A DNA stretch of 64,000 nt. Origin: Ovoidimarina sediminis. GTDB taxonomy: Bacteria; Pseudomonadota; Alphaproteobacteria; Rhodobacterales; Rhodobacteraceae. The stretch spans positions 62,001 to 126,000 of the forward strand of contig NZ_JAWHTE010000010.1 in NCBI RefSeq assembly GCF_032586175.1, in the 5' to 3' direction. The notes beneath the pieces were generated by a model that was not told where the DNA came from, did not search any database, and saw only the letters and a list, made by a program, of their open reading frames with translations. Below, in pieces: positions 41,751 to 50,318 of this stretch; position 1 is the stretch's first letter, and every line of letters starts with the position of its first letter. A program made the translations under genes and the position numbers.

Positions 41751-42605
41751 GTGACAAGGGAATCGATCACGTCTGCTGCTTTGCTCGTTCGTGCCTTGCG
41801 CGAACCCCTCGTTCATTTTCTGATCGTTGGTGCATTTTTGTTCGTTGTACTGGAAGCGTCCGGCGAGGAAAAAGACTGGCGCCCAGGAAAGATCGTCATA
41901 ACCGAGGAGACTGTCGATCGTCTGTCGGCCAACTTCGAGGCGACATGGCGAAGGTCACCGGACCAACGCGAGTTGAATCTTCTGATCGAAGACTATGTTC
42001 GGGAAGAAATCTATGTTCGCGAGGCCCTCGCCCTCGGCCTGGATCAGGACGACGCGGTAATCCGAAAGCGACTGCGCCAGAAGATGGAGTTCGTCGCAGC
42101 GTCGTTTGCCGCAGCGATGGAGCCTACGGAAGAAGAACTTCGCGAGTTTTTCGCAGAGAATGCCGACAAATACGTGATCGAGGGCGCTTTGGCCTTCCAG
42201 CAGGTTTTCTTAGGCGAGCGGCCCCACGAGGCGAGAGTGGTTGCAGTTCGCAAAGCACTTGCAGATGGAACGGACCCGATGACGATTGGCGAGCGTACAA
42301 TGCTGCCAAGTGAAATTGGCCTCTCCAGCGCCGTGACCATCGATAATTCCTTCGGTCCGGGGTTCTACGAAGCGGTGATTCCGTTGGAGGCGGGTGAGTG
42401 GCATGGCCCGGTGAGTTCTTCCTTCGGAGTGCATATAGTTCGGGTGACGGACAGGAAGGAACCTGCCGCACCGGATTTCAAAAAGGTCATTGTTGCCGTG
42501 CGGGACGATTGGCGCCGGGCGAATATCGAACGCATCGTAGAGATGAACTTTGATCGGCTGCGCGAACACTACGAGATCAGTTTGCCCGAACCGGACGAAA
42601 AATGA
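41751..42605 (+). CDS. PpiC/parvulin-type peptidyl-prolyl isomerase, membrane-anchored
   Basis: The protein has 284 residues with a GTG start and no strong ribosome site. A hydrophobic segment at about residues 19-37 anchors it, leaving the rest in the periplasm. A SurA-like helical part (VREEIYVREALALGLDQDDAVIRKRLRQKMEF) precedes a PPIC domain ending FGVHIVRVTDRKE. It probably helps fold a secreted partner such as the DUF3604 proteins or sulfatases. It lies 15 bp after DUF3604 copy 2 and overlaps the next gene by 4 bp, a tight coupling that points to a dedicated function. Confidence 0.85.
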   Translation: MTRESITSAALLVRALREPLVHFLIVGAFLFVVLEASGEEKDWRPGKIVITEETVDRLSANFEATWRRSPDQRELNLLIEDYVREEIYVREALALGLDQDDAVIRKRLRQKMEFVAASFAAAMEPTEEELREFFAENADKYVIEGALAFQQVFLGERPHEARVVAVRKALADGTDPMTIGERTMLPSEIGLSSAVTIDNSFGPGFYEAVIPLEAGEWHGPVSSSFGVHIVRVTDRKEPAAPDFKKVIVAVRDDWRRANIERIVEMNFDRLREHYEISLPEPDEK

Positions 42606-43606
42606 AGAAGGCGCTGGTCCTCCTTTTCGTCGTCTTCGGTACATTAATGCCCGCTGGCCTAACATTCGGGCACGCGCTTGAGCCCGGCTACCTCTCGATT
42701 GAACAGGCGGAGGGTGGCGACTTTCGCATTTTTTGGCGTCGACCGGATGTCGGCGGCGCACCAATGCTGCTTGACCTTGAATTGCCCGAGAACTGTTCGC
42801 CTCGGCAGGCACTGCCTCCGCGCTTCGACGGGCGCGCCTGGATTTCAACGTTTTCCTCAGAATGCGTTGACGGCTTGGGCGGCGGCCGGATCACCATCCA
42901 TGGTCTGGAAGCGACCCGAACAGATGTGCTCGTGCGCCTTAGTGTCTCCAGCGGCACAACGCTGACAGAACGGCTCACGCCCGACCGAGTCATGATGGTG
43001 GTGCCGACCCGGCACGACCTGATCAGCGTCTTCGCGTCCTATTTCGGGTTGGGCTTCGAGCACATTCTCGAAGGTTGGGATCACCTTCTGTTCGTCTTCG
43101 CGCTCCTTCTTCTGATCCGTGACAGTTGGCGTCTCGTCGGGGCAGTCACGGCGTTCACGGTGTCCCACAGCATCACGTTAGCTGGCGCGACGCTCGGGTG
43201 GCTTTCTGTTCCGTCGGCGCCGGTCGAGGCGACGATTGCACTTTCGATCGTGTTTCTTGCATCGGAGCTCGCCCAAGCCACGCCCGGACGGCATCGGCTT
43301 TCGGAACGGTTCCCGTGGTTGATCACGTTCAGCTTCGGTCTGCTTCACGGACTGGGTTTCGCGGGCGCGCTCGCCGAAATCGGCCTACCATCCGGCGAGG
43401 TGCCGCTCGCTCTCCTGGCCTTTAACCTGGGTGTCGAAGCCGGTCAGCTTGCCTTTATTGCCGTCATCCTTGCCGTAGGCTGGCTAGGCAACGCAATCCC
43501 GAGAGTGAACCGATTTATGCTGAACGCTACCACTCGAACTGGGGCGGCCTACGTTATTGGTTGCGCTGCTAGCTTCTGGTTGATCGAACGGATTGCCCAA
43601 GTTTAG
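42602..43606 (+). CDS. HupE/UreJ-type membrane protein
   Basis: The protein has 334 residues: a signal-like N-terminus, a periplasmic beta-rich region of about 130 residues, then six or so membrane helices. The motif FEHILEGWDHLLFVFALLLL and the later SFGLLHGLGFAGAL and FTVSHSITLA hold the conserved His and Asp residues of the HupE/UreJ family, some members of which move nickel. Because it is coupled to the PpiC and DUF3604 genes and not to the hydrogenase, a role in their pathway is more likely than hydrogenase nickel supply, though a nickel role cannot be excluded. Confidence 0.88.
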   Translation: MKKALVLLFVVFGTLMPAGLTFGHALEPGYLSIEQAEGGDFRIFWRRPDVGGAPMLLDLELPENCSPRQALPPRFDGRAWISTFSSECVDGLGGGRITIHGLEATRTDVLVRLSVSSGTTLTERLTPDRVMMVVPTRHDLISVFASYFGLGFEHILEGWDHLLFVFALLLLIRDSWRLVGAVTAFTVSHSITLAGATLGWLSVPSAPVEATIALSIVFLASELAQATPGRHRLSERFPWLITFSFGLLHGLGFAGALAEIGLPSGEVPLALLAFNLGVEAGQLAFIAVILAVGWLGNAIPRVNRFMLNATTRTGAAYVIGCAASFWLIERIAQV

Positions 43607-43704
43607 GGCCAGAGGTAATGGCGTCCGTTGTTCGCGCCGTTGCCGGAAATTCTAAAACTACTTCAAAGTCGTCACAGAGCCGCCTCCCACTCATGAGCGG
43701 CCAG

Positions 43705-43933
43705 GGAGGAAGCCGGATTCGAACTCTGGGATCGGAATCGCGAATATCATTGTAGAACTAGCTTTTTGTTGGCTCCACTCCTTGGCGCAGCGGCTTCCTA
43801 CCAAGCTGCGATTACTCGAGATTTCGCCCGATGCGTAGGATTGTGCATGTTGTGCTTGTAGGGGCGACTGAAGAACCAGAGAGCCTGTGAGAGCGCATCG
43901 ACCTGGTCATTGTTGGCACCGTTTGGAAACGCG
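43705..43933 (+). repeat. Right copy of the 230-bp direct repeat (terminase 3' end)
   Basis: This is the counterpart of 1521-1750, here intact inside and just downstream of a complete terminase gene. The segment from 43607 to 43704 shows no gene. Confidence 0.95.
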
Positions 43934-45252
43934 CGCAGTTCGCTGATCAGCTGTTCCAGCCAGTCCGCTTCTTCGGGAAGATAAACCCGTCTCGCCGAGA
44001 TCATCACCATGGCCAAGTCCACTCGCACCTCCTTGGAGCGTTCTGGCTTGGGGTAGAACCTCTGGACCAACTTCTCGGCCACTTCCGGCGGGTATTTCGC
44101 CTGGAGTTCCTGCACAAGCGCAATCCCGCTCGAGGCGTATTCGATCAGAAAGAAGTCAGCAGCGAGCTTCTCCTGCAAGATCACAGCCCGCTTACGCAAC
44201 TCTGGGAACTTCCATCGTCCGCGCCACGAACCTATGAGGTAGATGCATCCGTCACTGATCATCCAGTGCTGGATGACAGAGTAGGATCCCGATTTCGAAC
44301 CGGAGGCCGCATCGATGCTAAGGAACGTCGTATCCCAGGTCTTCGGCAACACCTTGTAACGGCGGAACAGAGACAGATCGATCAAGCCGCCTCCCGCCGG
44401 CAGCGGGGCCTGTTGGTACTGGGCAGAGTAAGCCGCGGGGCCCATGGCGCTGCATCGGCTCTCCAGATGGTCTGCCGTGAGGTGGTGGGGATGCAGAAGC
44501 TCGCCCTTGCGGAAGAGATGCGTCTCATCCGGCCCAATGGGAACCTCCACGTCTTTTTCAGCTACGGCCGGCAGGGACAGGTGGGACCAGGGCTCGATCT
44601 CAAGCAGATGCGCCGAGGCATCGTTGAGGGCGAGACGCTGTTGAACGACCAAGAAGACGACCTCGGAGGGCTTGTTGACCCGCCCCATCAACACCTCGCT
44701 GATCCAGGTGTTGACCTTCTCCAGCGCCTGTTCGTTCAGGGCGTCGGACGCATCCTGCGGATCGTCGATGATGATATAGTGCGCCCCTTGGCCGGTGATC
44801 TTCGAGTCAACCGAGATGGCCTTGCGCTGGCCACCCTGGCTTGTGCGGTAGATCAGTTCGGTGTCTTTGTCTGCGGCTGGCGACATCGTCGGGAACACCT
44901 GCTTGTACCAATCCGACTCCACGATCTTCCGGAAGTTGGCGTGAAACTCGGCCGCAAGATCGAGGTTGAGCGACACGCAAAAGATCGACTTGGTTGGATC
45001 GTGGCCCAGCAAAAAGGCCGGCCAGGCGACCGAGAAGATCAACGACTTCAGGGTTCGCGGCGGCACATTGATCATTACCCGGCGGGTGTCGCCCAGCGTT
45101 GCCTGCTCCAGCTGCCAGATCATCGCCTCGATGTGCCAGTTGTGGAGGTAGGTGTCCCCCGGATGGAGAGTGTCGAAGACCTTCCGAACGAACGAGCGAA
45201 AGTCCTGTCGGAGGAGGGCCCAGATTTCAGAATTCGTCGGGTAATGGTTCAT
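43798..45252 (-). CDS. Phage terminase large subunit
   Basis: The protein has 484 residues from the ATG at 45252; the frame runs 57 bp further up but only over the preceding gene. The ATPase part has a deviant Walker A (INVPPRTLKS, residues 61-70) and Walker B YIIIDDPQDA. The C-terminal nuclease part has FLSIDAASGSKSG and a closing NGANNDQVDALSQALW. It packages DNA into phage or phage-like particles. No capsid, portal or tail gene is in the window, so this is a remnant or satellite-type block. It overlaps the DUF5681 gene by 26 bp. Confidence 0.93.
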   Translation of the reverse strand: MNHYPTNSEIWALLRQDFRSFVRKVFDTLHPGDTYLHNWHIEAMIWQLEQATLGDTRRVMINVPPRTLKSLIFSVAWPAFLLGHDPTKSIFCVSLNLDLAAEFHANFRKIVESDWYKQVFPTMSPAADKDTELIYRTSQGGQRKAISVDSKITGQGAHYIIIDDPQDASDALNEQALEKVNTWISEVLMGRVNKPSEVVFLVVQQRLALNDASAHLLEIEPWSHLSLPAVAEKDVEVPIGPDETHLFRKGELLHPHHLTADHLESRCSAMGPAAYSAQYQQAPLPAGGGLIDLSLFRRYKVLPKTWDTTFLSIDAASGSKSGSYSVIQHWMISDGCIYLIGSWRGRWKFPELRKRAVILQEKLAADFFLIEYASSGIALVQELQAKYPPEVAEKLVQRFYPKPERSKEVRVDLAMVMISARRVYLPEEADWLEQLISELRAFPNGANNDQVDALSQALWFFSRPYKHNMHNPTHRAKSRVIAAW

Positions 45253-45664
45253 CGGATGTTCCTTTCTGATCCGGGAGTGCCTGCCCCGTCGCGCGACGCA
45301 CGTACTCAATCAGGAGCGCTGCGTCCTCTTCGCTGGCCGGCAGGGAGGCATCGTTTGATGCCGGTTCGTTCAGGTGGATGTTGATCTGGCGAAGAAGTTC
45401 AGTGAGCTTCCGCGGGTCACCCGCAAGAGCATCGGCCACAAGGCGCTTGGCCAAAGCCTCCATCTTGGAGACCTCTCGTCTGCCGCTGCCATCCGAGACG
45501 ACGATCTTCTCGGTCAGTTCGTTCTTGATGGCAGATTTCAGGGAGAGAGAGGCGGGTTTTCGCCCGGCCGGATTGCCGGACTGACCCTTCTTCCACCGCG
45601 TATGCGTTGGTGTCCTATACTTGCCAACCTCGTAGTCGCCCGATTTCTTGTCGTCATCAGACAT
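45227..45664 (-). CDS. DUF5681 protein, terminase-linked
   Basis: The protein has 145 residues from the ATG at 45664, which shares a base with the stop of the gene before it (TGATG). The N-terminal half reads YEVGKYRTPTHTRWKKGQSGNPAGRKP, the basic signature of this domain, followed by a helical, acidic C-terminal half. DUF5681 proteins are usually found next to terminase genes and may act as the small, DNA-recognising subunit, which fits its place here. The function is inferred. Confidence 0.85.
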   Translation of the reverse strand: MSDDDKKSGDYEVGKYRTPTHTRWKKGQSGNPAGRKPASLSLKSAIKNELTEKIVVSDGSGRREVSKMEALAKRLVADALAGDPRKLTELLRQINIHLNEPASNDASLPASEEDAALLIEYVRRATGQALPDQKGTSDEPLPDEF

Positions 45665-47175
45665 CACAAGCCCTCCCGTGCTGCTTGATGGGCTGCGTTC
45701 TGCGCGCGGTATTCCGAATCTGCCTCTTCCGAAGGGCTTTCGACGGACCGCTCCTGCGCCAGTTCCTCGAACATCTGGCCGGTCTTGGCGAGCACCGCCT
45801 GCCCGCTGGTCATTGCCTGCCAGCGGCGGATCGCGACATCGACGTAGCAAGGCTCTATCTCGACGCCGAGACAGCGCCTGCGCGTCCGCTCGGCGGCGAG
45901 CAGTGTCGTGCCGGAGCCAAGGAACGGATCGAGCACGAGATCACCCGGAGCGGTGACATCCAGGAGCGCATCCATGACCATCCGGAGGGGCTTCGTCGTG
46001 GGATGCAGGCTGTGATCGTCGTCGGGATCGGTCCGCCCACCGGTAGCCCCGGCATAGTGCCAGACATTCGAACGGTTCCGACCGTGCTGGCCAAGCTCGA
46101 TGTTGTTTCGGTGCGAGGCACCGGGTTTTCGGGCGACGAAGATGAACTCGTGCTGGCTCCGGTAGAGGCTCCCCATCCCAGGGTTGGTTTTGACCCAGAC
46201 ACAGATATTCAGGCGATCAAGCCCGAGCGCGTCGAGCGCTTCGGCCATCTCACCGACGTGGCGCCAATCGATGCAGGCGAAGAGGACACCGCCAGGCTTC
46301 AGAACCGCGACCGCGTTTCCAAGAGTGTCCGTGAGAAACGCCAGGTAATCGCCATCGGACATCTCGCCGCTGGCTTCGACAAATTCCTGGAACCCCGCGT
46401 TGGTCGACCGGGCATTCCCGGCAATCTTCACGTTGTAAGGTGGATCCGTGAAGACGGCGTGGATTGCCACGCCTCCGAGCATCTCACGGATCTTGTCGCC
46501 GTCGCGGGCTGACCCGCACCAAAGCCGGTGGTCGCCCAGGATCCACAGATCGCCAGGACGGCCCACCGGAGCACGTTCGTCATTGACGTTATCGTCCAGT
46601 TCATCCGCCGGATCAGGTTCGGCGGCATCGAGGTCCCCAAATTGGATCGCTTCGATCTCTGGAAGCGCAAAGCCAGGGAACTCGAGATCGCCGGTGATCT
46701 CAATGATCTCGTTGATCTCGAGGTGGACAGCCTCCTCGTCCCATTCGCCCGTTTCCTGGGTCTTGTTGAGGGTCAGGGCTAAACGGCGGATTTCTGCGCC
46801 GGGAAGATCATCGACGACAATACAAGGTAACTTCTCGGCGCCGAGAAGCCGGGTGGCGGCCAGGCGGCTGTGGCCATCTACGACTTCATACCGAGTCTTG
46901 CAGTCCTTGCGCCTGACCAGGATCGGGATCCGGTTGCCGAAGCGCTCGATCGAGCGCTTGATGGTCTCTACCTGCGTCCTGGCCGCGCGATGCAGACGTC
47001 GCGGAGCGTCGTCAATCTCGTCTTCGCTGACCCAAAGGATTTCTAGATCGGGGAAGGGGTCGTTGCGACCACGCTTCGCTTCGGCCGGCAAGTCCGGGCG
47101 GGCAGTATTATGTCGTGTCAATAGGGCCGACGCGGCGGTTTCGCCACTCGGCAAGCTCTTTGATGAATCGGGCAT
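45664..47175 (-). CDS. ParB-domain DNA methyltransferase
   Basis: The protein has 503 residues from the ATG at 47175 with GGAGG ahead of it. The N-terminal third is a ParB/Srx-type domain (VDGHSRLAATRLLGAEKLPCIVVDD). The rest is a beta-class N4/N6 methylase with the catalytic TDPPYN and the SAM-binding DPFLGSGTTLLAAERT. Such fusions are common in alphaproteobacterial prophages and gene-transfer-like elements next to terminases, where they mark phage DNA. The target site is unknown. It heads a three-gene minus-strand operon. Confidence 0.93.
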   Translation of the reverse strand: MPDSSKSLPSGETAASALLTRHNTARPDLPAEAKRGRNDPFPDLEILWVSEDEIDDAPRRLHRAARTQVETIKRSIERFGNRIPILVRRKDCKTRYEVVDGHSRLAATRLLGAEKLPCIVVDDLPGAEIRRLALTLNKTQETGEWDEEAVHLEINEIIEITGDLEFPGFALPEIEAIQFGDLDAAEPDPADELDDNVNDERAPVGRPGDLWILGDHRLWCGSARDGDKIREMLGGVAIHAVFTDPPYNVKIAGNARSTNAGFQEFVEASGEMSDGDYLAFLTDTLGNAVAVLKPGGVLFACIDWRHVGEMAEALDALGLDRLNICVWVKTNPGMGSLYRSQHEFIFVARKPGASHRNNIELGQHGRNRSNVWHYAGATGGRTDPDDDHSLHPTTKPLRMVMDALLDVTAPGDLVLDPFLGSGTTLLAAERTRRRCLGVEIEPCYVDVAIRRWQAMTSGQAVLAKTGQMFEELAQERSVESPSEEADSEYRAQNAAHQAAREGL

Positions 47176-47350
47176 ACGTGCCTCCATCCTTCGAGTTTCG
47201 GTCTCGATGTGATGGTGGAGGGCCTCCCGTAGACAGACTCCGACCAACCATTCCCATCAGGTTGGCCCGGGGCGTCCTTATCCACGGGCAGATATGATAA
47301 CTCATATGCCATGCCCCAAGGCCCGTCAATCCCCTAAGTCATTGATAATG

Positions 47351-47390
47351 GTTGACGAACTCTTTTCGAGGGTGTTGGTTGCTCGTCAAC
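47351..47390. repeat. Inverted repeat upstream of the recombinase cassette
   Basis: GTTGACGA (47351-47358) and TCGTCAAC (47383-47390) form perfect 8-bp arms with a 24-bp spacer in the 335-bp gap between the divergent methylase and DUF3489 genes. It could be an operator or recombinase site. Confidence 0.4.
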
Positions 47391-47467
47391 TTCGACAACG
47401 GACTGGACATCGTCGCGGAACAGAGCGTCAGTGTCGTCACGCCCGGCCGTCCGGGCGCGCCTCGGTA

Positions 47468-47488
47468 GGGCCGACAGGGTGTCGGCCC
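47468..47488 (+). promoter_or_regulatory. Strong hairpin in the leader of the recombinase cassette
   Basis: A perfect 9-bp stem (GGGCCGACA with TGTCGGCCC) and 3-nt loop end 22 bp before the DUF3489 start. There is no T-run, so it is not a standard terminator; it may affect translation or RNA stability. Confidence 0.4.
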
Positions 47489-47510
47489 GGTCAAACCCGA
47501 GGAGATCAGA

Positions 47511-47747
47511 ATGACCAAATCACCCAAACCCCGAGAGACAAAGGCCGCGACCTTGCGCCGTTTGCTCGCGCGCAAATCCGGCGCCGACCTGGCCGCGCTT
47601 CAAGACGCCACGGGCTGGCAACCACACTCCGTGCGCGCCGCGCTCAGCGGATTGCGGAAGGCCGGCTACACGATCAACCGGGTGCCGCCGAAGACTGAGG
47701 GCGGCACCGCGGTCTACCGGATCACCGTGGAGCCCGCCGAGGCATGA
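47511..47747 (+). CDS. DUF3489 protein of the recombinase cassette
   Basis: The protein has 78 residues with a small winged-helix fold: TLRRLLARKSGADLAALQDATGWQPHSVRAALSGLRKAG, then a beta wing (YTINRVPPKTEGGTAVYRI). This is the DUF3489 signature. It is almost always the first gene before DUF2924 and a large serine recombinase, and may regulate the cassette by binding DNA. It overlaps the next gene by 4 bp. Confidence 0.93.
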   Translation: MTKSPKPRETKAATLRRLLARKSGADLAALQDATGWQPHSVRAALSGLRKAGYTINRVPPKTEGGTAVYRITVEPAEA

Positions 47748-48151
47748 GCTTGCCCTCTGTCACGGAGATCGAAGCCATGGACCGGGCGGCGCTCCTGTCC
47801 GCCTGGGATCAACTCTTCGGCACGCAAGTCCCGAAGGGTTTGAGCCAGTCGTTTCTGCGCCGCTTCATCGCCTTCGAAGTCCAGGCGCGCCGCTACGGGG
47901 GATTGCCCAAGGGCTTTGTCACCGGTCTCGCACGACGTCCGTCGGGCGCTGTGGCCCCGTCTACAACCGCTCTTGAGGTCGGCGGTCGGCTCCTTCGAGA
48001 GTGGAACGGCGTGACCCACACAGTAGAGGTCACAGAGAACGGATACCGCTGGAACCGGGCAACTTATCGGTCGCTGTCGGCCGTCGCGCGCGCCATCACC
48101 GGGGCCCGGTGGTCCGGGCCCCGGTTCTTCGGCCTCAGGGAGACGGGTTGA
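47744..48151 (+). CDS. DUF2924 protein of the recombinase cassette
   Basis: The protein has 135 residues with the DUF2924 pattern: an N-terminal helical part (WDQLFGTQVPKGLSQSFLRRFIAFEVQARRYGG), then GGRLLREWNGVTHTVEVTENGYRWNRATYRSLSAVARAITGARWSGPRFFGL spread over the C-terminal half. It is found next to large serine recombinases in alphaproteobacteria and is thought to assist recombination or control direction; this has not been shown here. It is coupled to both neighbours by short overlaps. Confidence 0.93.
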   Translation: MSLPSVTEIEAMDRAALLSAWDQLFGTQVPKGLSQSFLRRFIAFEVQARRYGGLPKGFVTGLARRPSGAVAPSTTALEVGGRLLREWNGVTHTVEVTENGYRWNRATYRSLSAVARAITGARWSGPRFFGLRETG

Positions 48152-49806
48152 TGGCGACTTCGAAGATCCGCTGCGCGATCTACACCCGGAAGTCCTCCGA
48201 GGAGGGGCTCGATCAGAGTTTCAACTCTCTCGATGCGCAGCGAGAGGCGTGTGCGTCCTATGTTGCGAGCCAGAAGCACGAGGGCTGGATCCTGGCGAAG
48301 GACCACTTCGATGACGGCGGCGTCTCGGGCGGCACGCTCGACCGCCCCGCCCTCGCCCGGCTCCTCGCCGAGATCGAGGCCCGCCGGGTGCAGATGGTCG
48401 TCGTCCACAAAATCGACCGGCTGACGCGCTCGCTTGCGGATTTCGCGAAGCTCGTGGAGCGCTTTGATGCGGCCAACTGTTCCTTCGTCTCCGTGACCCA
48501 GGCCTTCAACACGGCCTCCTCGATGGGACGGCTCACGCTCAACGTGCTCCTCTCCTTCGCCCAGTTCGAGCGCGAGGTCACCGCCGAACGCATCCGCGAC
48601 AAGATCGCCGCCTCGAAGAAGCAGGGGATGTGGATGGGCGGGCTCTGCCCCCTCGGCTATGATCCGCATCCCGACACACAGGTCCGGGAACTCGTCGTGA
48701 ACGACGCGGAGGCAAAAACTGTCCGCGCTCTGTTTGAGCTCTACGAGCAGCAGGGCAAGATCACTGACGTGGAGCGCGCGGCTTCGGAGGCGGGGCTTCG
48801 TTCGAAGCAGCATAGGTTCAGCTCGGGCCGGGAACAGGGTGGCGGGCATCTCTCGACAGGGCAGATTTACAAGATCCTCACCAACCCGGTCTATCGCGGC
48901 CAGATCCGGCACAAGGACAAGACCTGGCCAGGACGGCATCCCGCGATCGTCAACGCGGACCTCTGGACCCGCGTGCAGGAGAAGCTTCAAGCTGCCTCGA
49001 GGCGGAAGCGGGGACGCACCTCAGATGCAGAGACGGCGCCGCTCACTGGCAAGCTTTGGGATGAGACCGGCGATCGGCTCACGCCCACCCACAGCCTCAA
49101 GGCGGGCAAGCGCCATCGCTACTACGTCTCGAACCGGCTGATCACGGGAGGCCCCGATCCCACAGGCTGGCGCCTGCCCGGCCGCAAACTCGAGACGCTC
49201 ATCGCCGGCGTCATTGCCGATCACATCGCCCAGGCCGCGACCGAGCATCGGCTCCTGGCGACACCGGATCTGAGGTCGGACCCAGATCACGCCCAGTCTG
49301 CCAAAGCATTCGCAAGCGCGCTCTGGAAGCACGAGCCCGACATGCTTCGCCGGCTCCTGGCCCGCGGCATCATTACGCCCCGGGAGATCACACTCGAACT
49401 CGATCCAGCGGTCCTTGTTGAAGCGCTGAAGCTCCCACCCGAGGATCTCGCGCCCGACATCCTCAACTTCTCAGCACCGATCCGACTGCGCCGCCGCGGC
49501 GTCGAGGCAAAGCTGGTTGTCGGAACAACAAAGCCCGGACCCGACCCGGTGCTCTTGCGGACCCTCGCCGATGCGCATCGCTGGGCCGCAGCGCTCCGGA
49601 CCGGGACGCCCATCTCCGAGGTTGCTCGTACGGCCGGGCATCACGATGCCTTCATCCGGACCCGCGGTTCCCTTGCATTCCTGTCCCCCAAGATCCAGGT
49701 CGCCATGCGTGACGGCACGCTTCCACCGGAGCTGACATTGCGCCGCCTATTGAAGCTTCCGATCTCGCTCGACTGGCAGGAGCAGGAGCGGATCTTCGGG
49801 ATCTGA
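48151..49806 (+). CDS. Large serine recombinase
   Basis: The protein has 551 residues from the ATG at 48151 (TGATG overlap with the gene before). It has a resolvase domain starting RCAIYTRKSSEEG with the nucleophile serine at residue 15 or 16, KIDRLTRSLADF and AQFEREVTAERIRDKI, followed by a recombinase domain (TGQIYKILTNPVYRGQIRHKD) and a zinc-ribbon-like region without obvious cysteine pairs. It catalyses integration and excision of an island. It lies 370 bp from tRNA-Ser, with palindromic repeats in between, so it is probably the integrase of this element. Confidence 0.94.
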   Translation: MATSKIRCAIYTRKSSEEGLDQSFNSLDAQREACASYVASQKHEGWILAKDHFDDGGVSGGTLDRPALARLLAEIEARRVQMVVVHKIDRLTRSLADFAKLVERFDAANCSFVSVTQAFNTASSMGRLTLNVLLSFAQFEREVTAERIRDKIAASKKQGMWMGGLCPLGYDPHPDTQVRELVVNDAEAKTVRALFELYEQQGKITDVERAASEAGLRSKQHRFSSGREQGGGHLSTGQIYKILTNPVYRGQIRHKDKTWPGRHPAIVNADLWTRVQEKLQAASRRKRGRTSDAETAPLTGKLWDETGDRLTPTHSLKAGKRHRYYVSNRLITGGPDPTGWRLPGRKLETLIAGVIADHIAQAATEHRLLATPDLRSDPDHAQSAKAFASALWKHEPDMLRRLLARGIITPREITLELDPAVLVEALKLPPEDLAPDILNFSAPIRLRRRGVEAKLVVGTTKPGPDPVLLRTLADAHRWAAALRTGTPISEVARTAGHHDAFIRTRGSLAFLSPKIQVAMRDGTLPPELTLRRLLKLPISLDWQEQERIFGI

Positions 49807-49844
49807 CGGGACCCTTCGACGAGGGATCCTGTTGGCCGGTAACC

Positions 49845-50010
49845 CATTCCCTGTTCAGGCGACGGAATTCCCTGCTCTTTCCCTGCTCGAGCGAGCAGGG
49901 AAAACACATCTAAGTCGCTGAATTGGCTGACGTTATCGTGGCCAAAATTGCCGGAACATCGCGAATCGGGTGATTTTTCCCTGTTAATTCCCTGCTAGCA
50001 GGGAAAATCC
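49845..50010. repeat. Cluster of TTCCCTG repeats and palindromes between recombinase and tRNA-Ser
   Basis: TTCCCTG occurs repeatedly in both orientations. Two copies form palindromes: TTTCCCTGCTCG and its complement around 49878-49903 with a 2-bp centre, and the perfect 18-bp TTCCCTGCTAGCAGGGAA at 49988-50005. They fill the 368-bp gap after the recombinase, which has no gene. They may be recombinase binding sites or an attachment region. Confidence 0.7.
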
Positions 50011-50174
50011 GACCAAAACCGAACCCGCAGATGTGGCCGACAGAGACCCATCGCGGGTTCTCGCGCGAAACGGGCTCGTCCATGAGTCTCTCTGCTGTCG
50101 GCAAACGCGCAAGGCGCGGAAAAACCGGTCAGAAATCCGGATTTTTTCCGTTCAATATCAATATGTTAGGTCTG

Positions 50175-50264
50175 TGGCGGAGAGACAGGGATTCGAACCC
50201 TGGAGACGGTTTCCCGCCTACACGCGTTCCAGGCGTGCGCCTTCGACCACTCGGCCACCTCTCC
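50175..50264 (-). tRNA. tRNA-Ser (GGA anticodon)
   Basis: The minus strand folds as a 90-nt class II tRNA: acceptor GGAGAGG/TCTCTCC, D arm GTGGCCGAGTGGTCGAAGGC, anticodon arm CACGC-CTGGAAC-GCGTG with anticodon GGA, a long variable arm, T arm CAGGG-TTCGAAT-CCCTG, and an encoded GCCA end. It marks the start of the chromosomal backbone and a plausible island integration point. Confidence 0.96.
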
Positions 50265-50318
50265 GGCCCGCTTCCTCTAGCGTGGCGGGGCGGCGCGGTG
50301 CAAGGGCAAAGACGCGCC

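Noticed and set aside
42602..43606. Assigning the HupE-like protein as part of the hydrogenase system
   Set aside because: It lies 24 kb away from the hydrogenase operon, behind IS elements, and is translationally coupled to the PpiC gene of the DUF3604 operon.
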